Shown piece by piece: positions 1 to 6,835 of a DNA stretch of 9,848 nucleotides. The notes below the pieces were generated by a model that worked only from the letters and a program-made list of their open reading frames with translations, made no database searches and was not told where the DNA came from. Each line of letters begins with the position of its first letter. The stretch's first letter is position 1. The position numbers and the translations under genes are program-made. The DNA lies in assembly GCA_023250175.1 (NCBI GenBank), contig JAHFBD010000070.1, forward strand, positions 1 to 9,848, read 5' to 3'. The stretch comes from Candidatus Melainabacteria bacterium (GTDB taxonomy: Bacteria > Cyanobacteriota > Vampirovibrionia > 2-02-FULL-35-15).

Positions 1-371
1 AGGTCATTGACTGCCTTTATAGCGCCATATGAAATAGAAGGTTCTCCACCCAAGGTAATAGGGATGCTACCACTAATAATGGTATCTCTTATAATTTGTT
101 CTAATTCTATAAAAGGTTCTTTGGTTTTGTTATTTACAAATTCACAGTTTACAAAACTAGTAGTGTTAATTCCTAATCTTGAAATATCTGTCCAAATTTC
201 CTCATCAAAAAAATTTAAGTGAATACTTGCATTTAAAATTGCTTGTGGTCCATTTTTTGTGCCTTTTTGATAAGAGGCTGTATATTCGTAAGGAACTGGA
301 ATAATTGAAATTTTTGGAGAGTCAGATTGCTTTAGATTCCCAAAAAAGCTTGTTTCTACAATGGTAGACAT
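1..371 (-). CDS. Agmatinase/arginase-family ureohydrolase, N-terminal part (runs off left edge)
   Basis: About 123 codons are visible on the minus strand, starting at the ATG whose complement is 369-371. The family hydrolyses guanidino compounds (agmatine to putrescine plus urea, or arginine to ornithine plus urea) at a two-Mn centre in the cytoplasm. Residues 21-45 read as the family's opening strand and 'Pro-Tyr-Glu ... Gly-Pro-Gln-Ala-Ile' turn (IPVPYEY, then KGTKNGPQAILNAS), and near residues 105-116 comes ITLGGEPSISYG. The second block aligns with the first metal motif, Gly-Gly-Asp/Glu-His-Ser, but the His ligand is Pro here (codon at 39-41). The later ligands (DAHxD, SxDxDxxDP) lie outside the window. 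The exact substrate is therefore undecided, and speB is only the best guess. There is no clear Shine-Dalgarno; a promoter sits just upstream. The gene diverges from recG. Family assignment is fairly sure; activity is doubtful. Confidence 0.82.
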   Translation of the reverse strand, partial: MSTIVETSFFGNLKQSDSPKISIIPVPYEYTASYQKGTKNGPQAILNASIHLNFFDEEIWTDISRLGINTTSFVNCEFVNNKTKEPFIELEQIIRDTIISGSIPITLGGEPSISYGAIKAVND

Positions 372-385
372 ATAATTATTAGTCT

Positions 386-415
386 ATCATAAAGTACCTT
401 AGCAGTGACTGTCTA
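386..415 (-). promoter_or_regulatory. Candidate sigma-70-type promoter of the ureohydrolase gene
   Basis: On the minus strand TAGACA (410-415) and TATGAT (386-391) are separated by 18 bases. Each matches the consensus hexamer at five of six positions. Only 14 bases lie between the -10 box and the ATG at 371, so the leader would be very short (about 8 bases), which fits the absence of a Shine-Dalgarno. Seen by eye only. Confidence 0.45.
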
Positions 416-439
416 AATCTTTTATTGAAGAGTGGCATA

Positions 440-445
440 TATAAT
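440..445 (+). promoter_or_regulatory. Candidate -10 box for the recG leader transcript
   Basis: A perfect TATAAT lies at 440-445 on the plus strand, about 200 bases before recG and about 50 bases before the first helix of the leader. I see no convincing -35 hexamer at 16-18 bases, and the tract is AT-rich, so this may be chance. A transcript from here would start near 452 and include the whole structured leader. Confidence 0.25.
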
Positions 446-492
446 AAAATTTGTTACTACCTAGCTAGCGTAATATTTTTAAGTAAATGGCT

Positions 493-603
493 CCGAAGAT
501 AAGATTTTATCCAATTTATTCGGTAAAATCTGCAAGGTATTATAAATGGCAGATTGGAAGCACTTTGGAAAGCCGGTTTTGGGAGTGCAGCGAAAAAACC
601 GGC
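493..603 (+). ncRNA. Unidentified structured RNA / leader element upstream of recG
   Basis: This stretch is visibly richer in GC than its surroundings and contains several perfect inverted repeats. Helix A pairs 493-497 with 519-523 and, nested inside, 498-502 with 507-511. Helix C pairs 527-533 with 549-555 (7 bp). Helix D pairs 572-580 with 595-603 (9 bp, GCCGGTTTT/AAAACCGGC). Bases 560-564 (GCACT) are complementary to 584-588 (AGTGC) in the loop of D, which gives an H-type pseudoknot, extendable by two G-U pairs. An alternative helix B (502-512 with 522-531, one bulge) excludes A and C. No T-run follows D, so it is not a simple terminator. It matches none of the riboswitch, SRP, RNase P, tmRNA or tRNA signatures I know. 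It could be a cis-regulatory leader of recG or a separate small RNA. Confidence 0.45.
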
Positions 604-634
604 GGTGGGTAGAAACTAAAATTTAAAGAGAATT

Positions 635-640
635 AAGAGG
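635..640 (+). promoter_or_regulatory. Ribosome binding site fixing the TTG start of recG
   Basis: AAGAGG at 635-640 stands five bases before TTG at 646. It is the only Shine-Dalgarno-like sequence near the open frame. No in-frame ATG occurs until well inside the protein, so TTG is the likely start. Confidence 0.6.
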
Positions 641-645
641 TAAAT

Positions 646-3084
646 TTGCCGGGTATTCATGAACAACTAAAAACAATACAGGATGCAATTAACTATGAAA
701 TTGATCAGCATTATATTAATGCTCGTGGAAAAAAAACAACGTTTTCAAATTTCATAATTCAAAACACTAAAACACTTTCATTTGATATAGAAGACAAAAG
801 TCAATTAAAATCATTAATTAACTTATTCTTTGCATATCCTTCGCAGGATATAACTGCTCGAATGTATACCATACATAAAGCTCAAGAATTATTACAAGAG
901 TTATCGGGGAAATTAAGAAAAGGGCAACAAATAGAGGAGAAAGAAGCAAAAATAGAAAATAAAACCCAAAAATCTTTTACAAAAGATTTAAAGAAGATAG
1001 ATATTCAATATGTAAAAGGTGTTGGTCCCAAAATTGCACAAATATTTAATAAGCTTGGCATATTTTTTGTTTATGATATTTTACGTTACTACCCTCGAAC
1101 TTACATAGACTACCAAAAACAAGTACCAATAAAGGACTTAAAAATTAATGATAGTGTTACGGTATCTGGGACAATAAGTTCAGTAAGATACTTCCCAATT
1201 CCAAAACGAAAAGACTTAACTATTTTTACTATCCTTGTTAAGGATGCTACAGGTAAGATTGCAATTACTAAATTTGTTGGGGGAAAGAATGGAAAGTTAA
1301 TTGTTCAGCAATATAAAAAACAATATCCTATTGGTGCAAAGGCATTGTGTTCCGGAACAGTTTCATATGATAAGTATTCAAAGGCATTTTGTCTTATCAA
1401 TGGAGCTATTGAGGTTATTGATAGTAATGAGGGACAAAGTTCATCTTTAAATATAGCTAGAATTGTCCCAGTATATCCACTGACTGAACATATCTCCAAT
1501 GAATTTATTAGAAGAATTGTTTCAAATGCTATTAATGCTTATGGAGATTTAATTCAAGAAACATTGCCACCGTATTTATTAGATGAGCTTAAATTAATTG
1601 ATTTAAAAACAAGTTTAAATAACATTCACTTTCCTGAAAATAAAGATTTATATGAACGCTCAAGAGAAAGAATTGTGTTTGATGAGTTTTTTAAAATGCA
1701 GCTAGAACTAGCTTATAAACGTTATCAGGTAGATAAAAACAGAACAGGGCTTTCATTAAAAGAAGGCAAAGATCAGCTCTTAAAAAAACTAATTGATTCT
1801 TTGCCATTTACTTTGACAAGTGCACAACAAAAAGTATTTCAGGATATAAGAAATGATTTAATGGATAGTTCTCCTATGCATAGACTTCTTCAGGGTGATG
1901 TAGGAAGTGGTAAGACAATTGTGGCATTAATGGCTTTGTTATTTGCAATAGAAAATGGTTACCAAACAGTACTAATGGCACCGACTGAAATATTAGTTCA
2001 TCAGCATGTAAGAAAATTTCAGGAATATTTAAATCCCTTAAATATAATGGTTACTACTCTAACGGGTAGTACACCAAATAAAATAAAGAAAGAAATATAT
2101 CAAGGATTGGCAAATGGTAGTATAAAGATAGTAGTAGGCACACATGCATTAATTCAGGATGAGGTATGCTTTAACAATTTAGGTTTAGTAATTATAGATG
2201 AACAACATCGTTTTGGAGTAAAACAAAGAGATGCTCTCTTAAAAAAGGGTAAAGATGTTGAAAGGCTTTTTATGACTGCTACACCAATTCCAAGGACATT
2301 AGCGTTGGCATTATATGGTGACTTAGGGCTTTCAGAAATCGATGAGCTTCCAAAAGGACGAATACCAATTAAAACTTCTATTGTTCAGTCCTGGCAGAGA
2401 ACTAAAATGTTTGATTTGATTCGTGGAGAAGTAGCAAAAGGAAGGCAGTCTTATATTGTTTTTCCTTTGATTGATGAGTCTGAAAAACTAGCAGCAAAAG
2501 CAGCTACTATAGAGTATGAAGAACTTTCACAAAATGTTTTTAAAGATTTGCAGTTAGGCCTTATGCATGGAGAATTGTCCTCAAGTGAAAAAGACAGGGT
2601 AATGGAGGACTTTGTAAATGGAAAGATTGATATTTTAGTTACTACAACAGTAATTGAAGTAGGGGTTGATGTTTCAAATGCAACTGTTATGGTTATAGAA
2701 AATGCAGAACGTTTTGGCTTGTCTCAATTACACCAGTTGCGTGGGAGGGTTGGTAGAGGAGGTGAGCAGGCCTATTGTCTCTTAGTGCCCCAAAGCTACT
2801 CAGAAGATGTGTTAAAGAGACTTGAAATTATGACTAAGACAAATGATGGATTTATTATTTCTCAAGAAGACTTAAGAATTAGGGGTCCAGGCGAGTTTTT
2901 AGGAACAAAGCAAAGTGGTTTGCCTGATTTACAATTAGCTAGTCTTATTTTAGATGGTGCTGTTTTAGATTTAGCAAGAAAAAAAGCTGCTCAAATAATA
3001 AAAGAAGACCCTGAACTTGTTAAACATAAAGAACTACAACATTTGATTTGTAAAGAAGAAAACAACTATATTTCTGCAGGCTAA
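646..3084 (+). CDS. recG: ATP-dependent DNA helicase RecG
   Basis: RecG is a superfamily 2 DNA translocase that regresses stalled replication forks and remodels branched DNA, acting as a monomer on the chromosome. The 812-residue frame has every expected part: an N-terminal extension (about 1-115), a GVGPK turn at 125-129, the OB-fold wedge (roughly 150-300), then two helicase lobes with Walker A GDVGSGKT (417-424), DEQH box (518-521), TATP motif III (544-547) and motif VI QLRGRVGRG (697-705). The C-terminal RGPGEFLGTKQSG block is typical of RecG. E. coli RecG is 693 residues; the surplus is the N-terminal extension, with a Tyr-Ile-Asn-x-x-Gly-Lys ... Phe-Ser-x-Phe pattern that I associate with cyanobacterial RecG. 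Start is TTG with AAGAGG five bases upstream. A structured leader precedes it. No clear terminator follows. Confidence 0.97.
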   Translation: MPGIHEQLKTIQDAINYEIDQHYINARGKKTTFSNFIIQNTKTLSFDIEDKSQLKSLINLFFAYPSQDITARMYTIHKAQELLQELSGKLRKGQQIEEKEAKIENKTQKSFTKDLKKIDIQYVKGVGPKIAQIFNKLGIFFVYDILRYYPRTYIDYQKQVPIKDLKINDSVTVSGTISSVRYFPIPKRKDLTIFTILVKDATGKIAITKFVGGKNGKLIVQQYKKQYPIGAKALCSGTVSYDKYSKAFCLINGAIEVIDSNEGQSSSLNIARIVPVYPLTEHISNEFIRRIVSNAINAYGDLIQETLPPYLLDELKLIDLKTSLNNIHFPENKDLYERSRERIVFDEFFKMQLELAYKRYQVDKNRTGLSLKEGKDQLLKKLIDSLPFTLTSAQQKVFQDIRNDLMDSSPMHRLLQGDVGSGKTIVALMALLFAIENGYQTVLMAPTEILVHQHVRKFQEYLNPLNIMVTTLTGSTPNKIKKEIYQGLANGSIKIVVGTHALIQDEVCFNNLGLVIIDEQHRFGVKQRDALLKKGKDVERLFMTATPIPRTLALALYGDLGLSEIDELPKGRIPIKTSIVQSWQRTKMFDLIRGEVAKGRQSYIVFPLIDESEKLAAKAATIEYEELSQNVFKDLQLGLMHGELSSSEKDRVMEDFVNGKIDILVTTTVIEVGVDVSNATVMVIENAERFGLSQLHQLRGRVGRGGEQAYCLLVPQSYSEDVLKRLEIMTKTNDGFIISQEDLRIRGPGEFLGTKQSGLPDLQLASLILDGAVLDLARKKAAQIIKEDPELVKHKELQHLICKEENNYISAG

Positions 3085-3238
3085 TTTAAATATAAAACAT
3101 AATAATTTGATTGAAAAAGCGAGCTGATTAAAAGATGCATTAAGCAGGGAATATTGGTATAACTATAAGTAGAACCTAAAATTATTTATGTTTGCATACA
3201 TTTTGAGGAATAAGACGTCTACTCTGAGAACTAGTGGC

Positions 3239-3271
3239 TAGAAAACTAGAAAACTAGAAACTAAGAAAAAC
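3239..3271 (+). repeat. Short A-rich tandem repeat before the histidine kinase start
   Basis: The unit TAGAAAAC occurs at 3239-3246 and 3247-3254, then as TAGAAAC (3255-3261) and a degenerate TAAGAAAAAC (3262-3271). It ends a few bases before the kinase ATG at 3276, where a Shine-Dalgarno would be expected but is absent. Slippage in this tract would change the leader length. The rest of the 3085-3275 gap shows no terminator and no credible small gene. Confidence 0.6.
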
Positions 3272-3275
3272 ATAT

Positions 3276-4238
3276 ATGCAGGATATGAAAGTGACTTTTG
3301 AACTGTTAAAAAATTACATAGGTGAATTACCATTTGGTTTATTTCTTTTTGATACGGCTAAAAAACTTATTTCTTGGAATGAAACGATTATAAATCTTTT
3401 AGAAATATCTGATGAAGATCTTAAAAAAAACCATTTAGGTTTTGTAGACAGGCAAATACATGAAATGTTAGATACAGAACAAATGCAAGAAAAAGATTTA
3501 ATCGGCTTATCTAAGCCACTTAAAGCTAAAAAAGTTATTACTAGTGATGGAAATATACTTGTTATTATTGTTGAAACTGTTCAAGAAGCAATTGGTGAGA
3601 TGAGTCATGAATTGAGAAGACCAATAACTAATATAAAAACTCTTACAGAAAGTTTACTCTTGGGTGCAAAAAATGATCCTGAAATGGCGCAAAGATTTTT
3701 AGAACAAATTAATGGTGAAACAGATCGCTTAGCAAAGCTTGTGAATCAGCTTTTAAATATTAGTAAAATTAAGTCAGGAAAACTTTCCCAGGAAAAGAAA
3801 AAGATTAATTTAAAAAATAAAACTGATGAAGCCATTAAACTATTACAAAGCATTGCTGATAAAAGCAAAACAACCCTTATAAATGAAGTCCCTGATTCTT
3901 ATGAGATTTTTGGTGACTCGGAACAATTAGAACATGTTATTCAGAACTTAATTGAAAATGCAATAAAATATAGTCTAGAAGGTTCTAAAGTAACAGTAAG
4001 GCCAGGGCCGATTTCTGGAAGCTTTGAAGTTGTAGATACAGGCATTGGAATAAAAGAAAGTGATATACAGAAAATATTTGAAAGGTTTTATAGGGTTGAC
4101 CGCACTAAAGCAAAAGGAAGTTCAGGTTTAGGACTATCAATTGTTAAGAATGTTATTGATATTCATAAAGGTAAAATAGATGTTAAATCTAAGCTAGGAA
4201 GCGGATCTAGCTTTATTGTTTATCTTCCAATTGACTAA
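3276..4238 (+). CDS. Soluble PAS-domain sensor histidine kinase
   Basis: A cytoplasmic two-component sensor of 320 residues that would autophosphorylate on His and pass phosphate to a response regulator, probably the one encoded at 4366. Residues about 10-95 look like a PAS sensor (LPFGLFLFD, then a Trp-Asn pair). HisKA spans about 103-170, with the H-box SHELRRPI and phospho-acceptor H111. The ATPase domain spans about 210-320 with N-box NLIENAIKYS (224-233), G1 box DTGIGI (254-259), an FERFYR F-box and a G2 box GLGLS from G284. All catalytic boxes are intact. There is no transmembrane segment or HAMP domain, so the signal is intracellular or comes through a partner; this is shorter than membrane PhoR-type kinases. 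The H-box has Arg where Thr is usual. ATG at 3276 or 3285 could both serve; neither has a good Shine-Dalgarno. The ligand is unknown. Confidence 0.93.
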   Translation: MQDMKVTFELLKNYIGELPFGLFLFDTAKKLISWNETIINLLEISDEDLKKNHLGFVDRQIHEMLDTEQMQEKDLIGLSKPLKAKKVITSDGNILVIIVETVQEAIGEMSHELRRPITNIKTLTESLLLGAKNDPEMAQRFLEQINGETDRLAKLVNQLLNISKIKSGKLSQEKKKINLKNKTDEAIKLLQSIADKSKTTLINEVPDSYEIFGDSEQLEHVIQNLIENAIKYSLEGSKVTVRPGPISGSFEVVDTGIGIKESDIQKIFERFYRVDRTKAKGSSGLGLSIVKNVIDIHKGKIDVKSKLGSGSSFIVYLPID

Positions 4239-4256
4239 GTAACAATTAAGCAATAC

Positions 4257-4300
4257 GATTAAGGTAGGTTTATCTTAATCTAGATTATGGTAAGTTAATC
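4257..4300 (+). promoter_or_regulatory. Inverted and direct TTAATC repeats upstream of the response regulator (possible operator)
   Basis: GATTAAG (4257-4263) and CTTAATC (4274-4280) form a perfect 7-bp inverted repeat with a 10-base loop. TAATCTAGATTA (4276-4287) is a perfect 12-base palindrome. TTAATC recurs at 4275-4280 and 4295-4300, a 20-base period that places both copies on the same face of the helix. No T-run follows, so a terminator is less likely than a protein-binding site, possibly for autoregulation by the adjacent regulator. The link is inference. Confidence 0.4.
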
Positions 4301-4365
4301 ATATAAAGACTTTTCTTTAATGAAAAATTAAATGTAAGAAATTAGAAAAGGGGAAGAAGGGGAAA

Positions 4366-5052
4366 ATGCCAAATAAAATTTTAATGGTAGATGATGAGGT
4401 TAATTTAATTGATCCAATAGCTTATAACTTAAAACAAAAAGGATACGACACAATAACTGCGTATGATGGAAAAACAGCGTTAGAAGCTTTTAGGAGAGAA
4501 CAACCTGATTTAGTAATATTGGACTGGACTCTTCCTGATTTACAGGGTGTAGAAATCTTAAAACAAATAAGACAAGAGCAGGATTTTACCCCGGTAATAA
4601 TGCTTACAGGTAGAACTGCAAAAGAAGATATTGTGGAAGGTCTTACTGCAGGTGCGGATGACTATGTAACTAAACCTTTTACTTGGGAAGAGTTGTTAGC
4701 AAGAATTGGGTCAGTACTTAGACGAGCTCAGCAAGTCTCTCAAACTCCTGGAAAGAGACTTCGTTTTGGGGATATTATTATGGATACAGCTTCTCACAGA
4801 GTCTGGCTAGCAGATAAAGAGCTATCTTTATCGCCACGTGAATATGCTCTTTTAGAAATATTTATGAATAATCCACGAAGAGTGTATTCAAGAGATGATC
4901 TTATTGAAAGAGTTTGGGGTCTTGATTATGATGGTGATACAAAAACCGTTGATGTTCATATTTGCTGGTTAAGACAAAAGTTAGAAGAAGATCCAGCAAG
5001 ACCTAAGATTCTTCAAACTGTTAGAGGTTTTGGTTATCGATTAGGTGGATAA
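4366..5052 (+). CDS. OmpR-family two-component response regulator
   Basis: A 228-residue DNA-binding regulator. The receiver domain (about 1-120) has the acidic pocket D9-D10, phospho-acceptor D53 (in VILDWTLPD), switch residue T81 and K103 of the VTKPF motif. All key residues are present, so it should be phosphorylatable. The C-terminal winged-helix domain (about 133-228) has the usual LSPREYALLEIF, the DVHICWLRQKLE recognition-helix region and the closing VRGFGYRL hairpin. Start is ATG with AAGGGG at 4357-4362, inside a purine-rich tract in which GGGGAA occurs twice. The kinase gene ends 127 bases upstream, making a probable kinase-regulator pair, though the gap with repeats suggests the regulator may also have its own promoter. 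The regulon is unknown; it resembles PhoB/RpaB-type regulators in general. Confidence 0.95.
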   Translation: MPNKILMVDDEVNLIDPIAYNLKQKGYDTITAYDGKTALEAFRREQPDLVILDWTLPDLQGVEILKQIRQEQDFTPVIMLTGRTAKEDIVEGLTAGADDYVTKPFTWEELLARIGSVLRRAQQVSQTPGKRLRFGDIIMDTASHRVWLADKELSLSPREYALLEIFMNNPRRVYSRDDLIERVWGLDYDGDTKTVDVHICWLRQKLEEDPARPKILQTVRGFGYRLGG

Positions 5053-5092
5053 TTTTGATAAGCGGCGTATTAAGCCAGCTTGAAGGGTAATA

Positions 5093-5929
5093 ATGCTAGT
5101 AGGGTTTTTAGGTCCTGAAGGATCTTTTACACATCAGGCACTATCTGCATTTATATTAAAACAAAAAAAACAAAATATATCAGCTATGCCTTTTCAAACT
5201 ATTAGTCAGGTAATTGATGCTGTAAGTTCTGGAAAGATTACAAATGGAGTTGTGCCAATAGAAAACTCTATTGAAGGTTCTGTCGGAGAAACGTTAGATC
5301 AGCTTGTAAAAACATCTCAAAGGGTAAACATAAACCATGAAGTTATTATTCCAATAGAGCATTGTCTGATTACAAAACAAAAAAACTTAAATCAAATAAA
5401 AAAAGTCATTGCTCATATTCAGGCTTTAAGCCAATGTCAGACTTATCTTAAACGATTTTTACCTGATGTTATGCTAGAGCCAAGCACAAGCAACTCACTT
5501 GCTGTAAAGATTGTGAGTGAATCTGACTCCTTGGAGCTGGCTGCTATTGGACCAGAGATGGCTAGTGCAATCTATCATGTCCCAGTGCGTGAAAAAGGTA
5601 TTAATGATGAAAAGGAAAACTTTACTCGCTTTGTATTAGTAGGAACAGAAACAATGAAACCCACAGGTAGAGATAAGACTACTATTGCTTTTGGTGTGCC
5701 ATATGATAAACCAGGTACATTAGTAAATGTTTTAAAATCATTTGCTGGTGAAAATATAAATCTTTCAAGAATTGAGTCTCGTCCGTCAAAAAAAGCACTT
5801 GGTGAATATATCTTTTTTATTGATCTTGAGTCTCACAAAGAAGAACCAGCTTTAAAAAAAGCTTTTAGTGAAATAGCATCAGAGTTTAGTTTTTATCGGT
5901 GGCTAGGAAGCTATCCACGCTGGGAATAA
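5093..5929 (+). CDS. pheA: Prephenate dehydratase with ACT domain
   Basis: Converts prephenate to phenylpyruvate in phenylalanine biosynthesis (cytoplasm). The 278-residue protein has the monofunctional layout: two-lobed dehydratase domain (about 1-190) opening with GFLGPEGSFTHQA, VPIENSIEGSVGETLD, and the catalytic ENFTRF motif with T178; then an ACT regulatory domain (about 196-275) with GTLV (208-211) and ESRP (228-231), the elements that bind phenylalanine for feedback inhibition. There is no chorismate mutase domain, unlike the fused E. coli enzyme. Start ATG has GAAGGG (5082-5087) five bases upstream. The gap to the regulator gene is 40 bases, so co-transcription is likely. The end converges with the small gene at 5932: only two bases separate the stop codons. 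Confidence 0.96.
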   Translation: MLVGFLGPEGSFTHQALSAFILKQKKQNISAMPFQTISQVIDAVSSGKITNGVVPIENSIEGSVGETLDQLVKTSQRVNINHEVIIPIEHCLITKQKNLNQIKKVIAHIQALSQCQTYLKRFLPDVMLEPSTSNSLAVKIVSESDSLELAAIGPEMASAIYHVPVREKGINDEKENFTRFVLVGTETMKPTGRDKTTIAFGVPYDKPGTLVNVLKSFAGENINLSRIESRPSKKALGEYIFFIDLESHKEEPALKKAFSEIASEFSFYRWLGSYPRWE

Positions 5930-5939
5930 AACTAGTTTT
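5928..5939. other. Palindrome at the convergent junction (possible bidirectional terminator)
   Basis: AAAACTAGTTTT is a perfect 12-base palindrome overlapping both stop codons of the convergent genes, followed on the plus strand by two more T. It is short and AT-only apart from the central CTAG, so its value as a terminator is weak; the position is the main argument. Confidence 0.25.
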
Positions 5940-6096
5940 TTGGTTGCTCAGCTTTATTTTCGCAACACTTCTTTTTAGGAGTTGGTTTTTGTTCTTGTGG
6001 TACAGAACAGCAGTCTTTTTTTGTATCTTTACAGCCAGTTGTTGCAAATGGTACCCCAGCTAATGCTCCCATTAAAACCAATGATGATATTTTCAT
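5932..6096 (-). CDS. Small Cys-rich putative lipoprotein (54 residues)
   Basis: An unrecognised small protein starting at the ATG complementary to 6094-6096, with a GGGGGA ribosome-binding-like tract (6100-6105) just upstream. Residues 1-21 look like a short signal peptide (Lys2, then a hydrophobic run SLVLMGALAGVPFA), followed by T-T-G-C with C22 as the likely lipidated Cys; Thr at -3 is not ideal for a lipobox. The remaining 32 residues are hydrophilic and Lys-rich, with two Cys-Cys pairs, KKDCCS (C29, C30) and KKKCCE (C44, C45), on either side of a Pro/Gln/Lys linker. Paired cysteines suggest metal binding or disulphides in the envelope, but no function can be assigned. It lies downstream of the EF-hand lipoprotein, 111 bases away, and converges on pheA. 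Confidence 0.65.
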   Translation of the reverse strand: MKISSLVLMGALAGVPFATTGCKDTKKDCCSVPQEQKPTPKKKCCENKAEQPKN

Positions 6097-6207
6097 AAAT
6101 CCCCCAACAAAAATAATTTAGAAACAAGTTTTTATATAATAGCTTGCAAGCCAAATCTTTTCAAGAAATTAAAAGTATATTGTTATTTTTAACTGTTACT
6201 TTAGCTA

Positions 6208-6720
6208 CTAAAAATTTTCTTGGTCATGTGGTAAAGGAAACATTTTATCTCTTTGTTCTTTTATTCCTCTATCTTGTTCTTCCCATAAGCGCTCTTGATA
6301 AACTGTACGTACAGCAAGAAAATTGTCCAGGGTTATAGCTATATTTTCAGGGAGTACTAATTTAGCACTACGATCCCATAACACAATACCTAGTTTTGTA
6401 GCAGTTGCAGTATTCTTCTCAAGCTGTTGAATTATATTAATTTCTTCTTGAGATAAATTTCCTTCTTTTCTTTTTACAATTACTGTTCTTATATACTCTT
6501 CTACTTCTTGCCTGCTTAAAATATTGTCATTATTTCTATCAAAAACAGTTGCCCCTGCTATAACATCTTTAAGTTCAGTGAGTGATTTAGAAACCGTTTT
6601 TTTTGCTATGTAATTTCCCCTAGGCACTAGTTCATTATTGTTTGAACTACTGGTGTTACAACCAGCTATAAGTGGTGCTGATAATGCTGCAGTAATTGCT
6701 AGTTTATTTAATATTTTCAT
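6208..6720 (-). CDS. EF-hand-containing lipoprotein
   Basis: A 170-residue predicted lipoprotein of unknown function. The start is well fixed: AGGAGG (complement of 6725-6730) stands four bases before the ATG. Residues 1-20 form a lipoprotein signal with lipobox LIAGC, C21 being the lipidated residue, followed by a Ser/Asn-rich tether (22-29). Residues 61-72 (DRNNDNILSRQE) fit an EF-hand loop: acidic or Asn ligands at loop positions 1, 3 and 5, a hydrophobic residue at 8 and Glu at 12. KEGNLSQEE nearby and DRSAKLVLPEN further on resemble decayed EF-hand loops. The C-terminal 40 residues are charged and probably helical. Calcium binding at the membrane surface is the likely property. It follows the three-gene operon by a 115-base gap holding its own strong ribosome binding site, so it may be co-transcribed or separate. 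Confidence 0.85.
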   Translation of the reverse strand: MKILNKLAITAALSAPLIAGCNTSSSNNNELVPRGNYIAKKTVSKSLTELKDVIAGATVFDRNNDNILSRQEVEEYIRTVIVKRKEGNLSQEEINIIQQLEKNTATATKLGIVLWDRSAKLVLPENIAITLDNFLAVRTVYQERLWEEQDRGIKEQRDKMFPLPHDQENF

Positions 6721-6835
6721 ATATCCTCCTAAAAAACTATTTTCAAAAAGTTAAATTAAATATTAACCTAAGAATTTCATAAAAGCAATCCGTTTGACTA
6801 GATTAAAAGAGTATTTAGCTAATGGTTTGAGAAGT

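Noticed and set aside
7..222. Open frame of 71 codons on the plus strand
   Set aside because: It lies opposite the ureohydrolase coding sequence, which shows clear family motifs; the plus frame has no recognisable content.
572..610. Intrinsic terminator upstream of recG
   Set aside because: The helix is strong, but no T-run follows on the plus strand and none is properly placed on the minus strand.
1305..1499. Minus-strand frame of 64 codons
   Set aside because: Antisense to the recG wedge domain.
3188..3241. Possible 17-residue leader peptide before the kinase
   Set aside because: No ribosome binding site and no recognisable composition such as a run of regulatory codons; expected by chance.
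6142..6151. 10-base palindrome GCTTGCAAGC in the gap before the Cys-rich lipoprotein
   Set aside because: Too short and unrepeated; no T-run for a terminator and no second site to suggest an operator.
6144..6338. Plus-strand frame with hydrophobic protein
   Set aside because: Starts at TTG without a ribosome binding site and overlaps the C-terminal part of the lipoprotein gene on the other strand; hydrophobicity is what the antisense of charged helices gives.
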